Part shown: piece after piece, positions 11,181 to 13,523 of the stretch
How positions within the stretch are numbered: the first letter of the stretch is position 1
How the letters are laid out: every line of letters begins with the position of its first letter
NCBI GenBank assembly: GCA_046497075.1
Contig: JAWOGF010000078.1
Coordinates: 1 to 13,523, forward strand
Length of the DNA: 13,523 nt
Reading direction: 5' to 3'
Source of the DNA: Saliniplasma sp046497075
GTDB lineage: Archaea > Thermoplasmatota > Thermoplasmata > Halarchaeoplasmatales > Halarchaeoplasmataceae
Translations under genes and position numbers: made by a program
The notes under the pieces: model-generated
Seen by the model: the letters and a program-made list of their open reading frames with translations, nothing else
What the model was told of the DNA's origin: nothing
Databases searched by the model: none

Positions 11181-13523
11181 GCTGTTAGAGAAGCCCTGGT
11201 CAAAATCTACAGACCATATCCTAGATCATCACAAAGTCAAAAGAGAGGAAGGTCTAGACAGAAGAGAAGTAAAAAGGAGAAGGAAGAAGTTCGGCCGGAA
11301 CAAGTTGAAAGAAACCAAGAGGAAGAGCCGTTTTAAAATATTCGTGGACCAGTTCAAAAGTTTTTTAGTGATCCTTTTAGGAGCGGCTGCGATAATCTCT
11401 CTTGTCATAGAAGAAGTTATCGAAGGGATCTCTATTCTAGCAGTTCTGGTGGTGAACGCCATCATCGGTTTTGTAACAGAGGCTAGAGCAGTAAGTTCCA
11501 TGGAAGCTCTCCATGAGATGACAAAAATAAACACCCACGTAAGAAGGAACGGGGATGTAAAAAAGATACCTGCAAGGGATCTAGTCCCTGGGGATATAGT
11601 GACCCTTCAATCCGGCGATATGGTACCTGCAGACCTTAGGGCACTGAAAACCTCAAAGCTTCAGGTGGATGAAGCCACTCTTACCGGAGAGTCGGTACCT
11701 GTCAGTAAAACAGCAGATGTTATCGATGAAGATACTGAACTGGCAGAGAGGGATAATATGCTGTACAAAGGGACTTACCTGACCAGGGGCACCGTTGAAG
11801 GTGTTGTGATCTCCACAGGTATGCAGACCGAGCTCGGCCAGATATCGAAATCTATCGAAAGTGCTGAGGAAGAGGAAACGCCTTTAGAAAAGAAACTTGA
11901 CGCTCTTGGTCATAAACTGATACCTCTTCTCATAGTCGTAGCCGGCATAGTCGGTGTAGCCGGTATGCTCAGAGGCATGGACCGGATCCTTATGATAGAA
12001 ACCGCAATCGCACTGGCTATAGCTACCGTTCCGGAAGGACTTCCTATAGTTGCTACTCTTGTCCTGGCTAGAGGGATGCTCAGGATGGCTAAGGAGAACG
12101 CTCTATTGAGCAGGTTATCTTCCGTTGAAACCCTCGGTTCCACCAATATAATCTGTGCAGATAAAACAGGTACTCTGACGGAGAACAGGATGACTGTCAG
12201 CAAGTACGAGATGGAAGATAGTTCTGTTGATGTAACCGGAACCGGTTTAGATACTGATGGTACTTTCTTCTGTGAGGGAGAGGAGAAAGAACAGATAGAC
12301 GATCCAGTACTGAAAGAAACATTAGAAGTAGGGGTCCTCTGTAACAACGCCTCTTTCAAAAATATTGGAGGAAGCAGGGAGATGATGGGCGATCCCTTGG
12401 AAGTTTCACTTTTGATAGCCGGTATCAAAGGTGGTATGGAGAGAGATCAGCTGCTCGAACATCTACCAGAAAAAAGAGAGGTGTCCTTCGATCCGGCTGT
12501 CAAGATGATGGCTACATACCATGAGATCGAGAAAGGATTTAAAGTCGCAGTAAAAGGAGCCCCGGAGAATGTACTTGAACACTCAACCAAAGTGATGACA
12601 AAGGATGGTACCAAAGAACTCACATCAGATGAGAAGGAAAGATGGCTGCAGAAGAACCAGAAGATGGCGGAAGACGGTCTGAGGATACTCGCTCTAGCGA
12701 AGAAAGAAGTAGATAGTACAGAGGAAGAACCGTATGAAGACCTGACCTTCCTGGGGTTGGTGGGGATGATGGACCCTCCGAGAGAATCTGTAAAACCCGC
12801 CATAGAAAAATGTCACAACGCGGGGATCAGGGTCGTCATGGTAACCGGTGACCATGCAGCCACAGCCAAAAACGTTGGTTACAGATTGGGACTCATCGAT
12901 TCCGAAGATACCGAGGTCATCGAGGGAAAAGAACTGGCCGATTCAGAAAACTTGAACGAAGAACAGTTCGAGCGTTTCGTAGAAGCTCCTATCTTTGCCC
13001 GAGTCAATCCAGAAAACAAGCTGGACCTGATAAAGATACATCAGGACAACGGGTCGATAGTCGCGATGACGGGAGATGGAGTCAACGATGCGCCGGCCCT
13101 GAAAAAAGCCGATATAGGTATAGCTATGGGAAAAAGAGGGACTCAAGTAGCCAGAGAAGCTTCAGACATGATACTCCAGGACGATAATTTTTCAACCATC
13201 GAAAGGGCAGTAGAGGAAGGTAGGATAATATTCAACAATATACGTAAATTCGTCGTCTATCTCATCTCATGCAATATCAGTGAGTTATTGGCGATACTGA
13301 TCGCCTCTATAATCGGTTTTCCACTCCCCCTACTACCACTTCAGATACTTTTCCTGAACGTTGTGAACGATGTCTTTCCCGCCTTCGCTCTAGGAGCATG
13401 TCGAGGCAGCGGAGATATAATGGATAAACCACCGAGAGACCCGGATGAACCGATACTGACGAGAACGAATTGGAGCGAGCTGGGATTCTATGGATTGATT
13501 ATAGCTGTAGTCACCGTAGCAGC
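11167..13523 (+). CDS. P2-type cation-transporting P-type ATPase, Ca2+-ATPase-like (3'-partial, start unresolved)
   Basis: ATP-driven membrane cation pump running off the window; about 780 residues are visible of roughly 900. The N-terminus (KPWSKSTDHILDHH...FGRNKL) matches the SERCA-like cytosolic lead domain. Then come M1/M2, the actuator motif TGES (11683-11694), M3/M4 with PEGLP (12031-12045), the phosphorylation site DKTGT (12160-12174), the nucleotide-binding KGAPE (12553-12567), MDPPRE, VTGDH and TGDGVNDAP (13069-13095). M5 has CNISE (13270-13284), keeping the Asn and Glu of SERCA site I. M6 has NVVND (13357-13371), where SERCA has NLVTD. Ca2+ is the best guess; Na+ or another cation is possible. 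No ATG, GTG or TTG is in frame until TTG 11305, which would cut the conserved N-terminus. The coordinate given is a CTG 8 nt after GGAGGT; +1 entry from ATG 11151 is the alternative. Confidence 0.93.
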   Translation, partial: MPRNKLLEKPWSKSTDHILDHHKVKREEGLDRREVKRRRKKFGRNKLKETKRKSRFKIFVDQFKSFLVILLGAAAIISLVIEEVIEGISILAVLVVNAIIGFVTEARAVSSMEALHEMTKINTHVRRNGDVKKIPARDLVPGDIVTLQSGDMVPADLRALKTSKLQVDEATLTGESVPVSKTADVIDEDTELAERDNMLYKGTYLTRGTVEGVVISTGMQTELGQISKSIESAEEEETPLEKKLDALGHKLIPLLIVVAGIVGVAGMLRGMDRILMIETAIALAIATVPEGLPIVATLVLARGMLRMAKENALLSRLSSVETLGSTNIICADKTGTLTENRMTVSKYEMEDSSVDVTGTGLDTDGTFFCEGEEKEQIDDPVLKETLEVGVLCNNASFKNIGGSREMMGDPLEVSLLIAGIKGGMERDQLLEHLPEKREVSFDPAVKMMATYHEIEKGFKVAVKGAPENVLEHSTKVMTKDGTKELTSDEKERWLQKNQKMAEDGLRILALAKKEVDSTEEEPYEDLTFLGLVGMMDPPRESVKPAIEKCHNAGIRVVMVTGDHAATAKNVGYRLGLIDSEDTEVIEGKELADSENLNEEQFERFVEAPIFARVNPENKLDLIKIHQDNGSIVAMTGDGVNDAPALKKADIGIAMGKRGTQVAREASDMILQDDNFSTIERAVEEGRIIFNNIRKFVVYLISCNISELLAILIASIIGFPLPLLPLQILFLNVVNDVFPAFALGACRGSGDIMDKPPRDPDEPILTRTNWSELGFYGLIIAVVTVA

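Noticed and set aside
11910..12428. 172-codon minus-strand open frame inside the ATPase
   Set aside because: A Ser/Ile/Pro-rich shadow of the conserved ATPase reading frame.

Overview
The window is archaeal. Four promoters look archaeal: an AT-rich TATA element sits about 26-29 nt upstream of an ATG, the spacing expected for leaderless mRNAs. Genes inside operons instead have GGAGG-type Shine-Dalgarno sequences and ATGA/GTGA overlaps. The gene complement also fits: a stand-alone type-Ib DAHP synthase, PurE with class-II-like signatures beside a long PurC, archaeal double-winged-helix regulators, and a sensor kinase with an RHDVKN-type H-box as in halophilic and methanogenic euryarchaea. No rRNA or tRNA is present, so the lineage stays open.

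Layout. 2-862: 3' part of a GAF-histidine kinase. 863-1400: decayed remnant of an Mrr-type restriction endonuclease N-terminus, then a promoter region rich in short palindromes. 1401-7898: an aromatic amino acid operon, trpE-trpG-trpD-trpC-trpF, a winged-helix protein, type-Ib DAHP synthase and prephenate dehydratase. trpB and trpA are absent. 7899-8357: largely non-coding, with a broken small membrane-anchor ORF. 8358-10050: a small ArsR-type regulator, purE and purC in one operon. 10122-11027 (minus): a regulator with two winged helices. 11167-13523: a P2-type Ca2+-like P-type ATPase that leaves the window.

How the genes work together. DAHP synthase feeds the shikimate pathway. TrpE/TrpG commit chorismate to anthranilate, and TrpD, TrpC and TrpF carry it to indole-3-glycerol phosphate. 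PheA sends prephenate to phenylpyruvate. The winged-helix gene inside this operon and the TGTACA-containing palindrome cluster in front of it suggest local transcriptional control. ArsR-PurE-PurC is a second small biosynthetic unit, for IMP.

The main oddity is at the 5' ends. For trpE and the ATPase, the ATG at the leaderless distance opens only a 16- or 9-codon ORF ending in TAA, and the large conserved ORF overlaps it in the +1 frame without an ATG or GTG start of its own. A decayed membrane-anchor ORF near 8000 has the same +1 offset. Possible explanations are short leader ORFs, +1 frameshifting, non-canonical starts or local sequence errors. trpC and trpF also carry substitutions at usually conserved catalytic positions.
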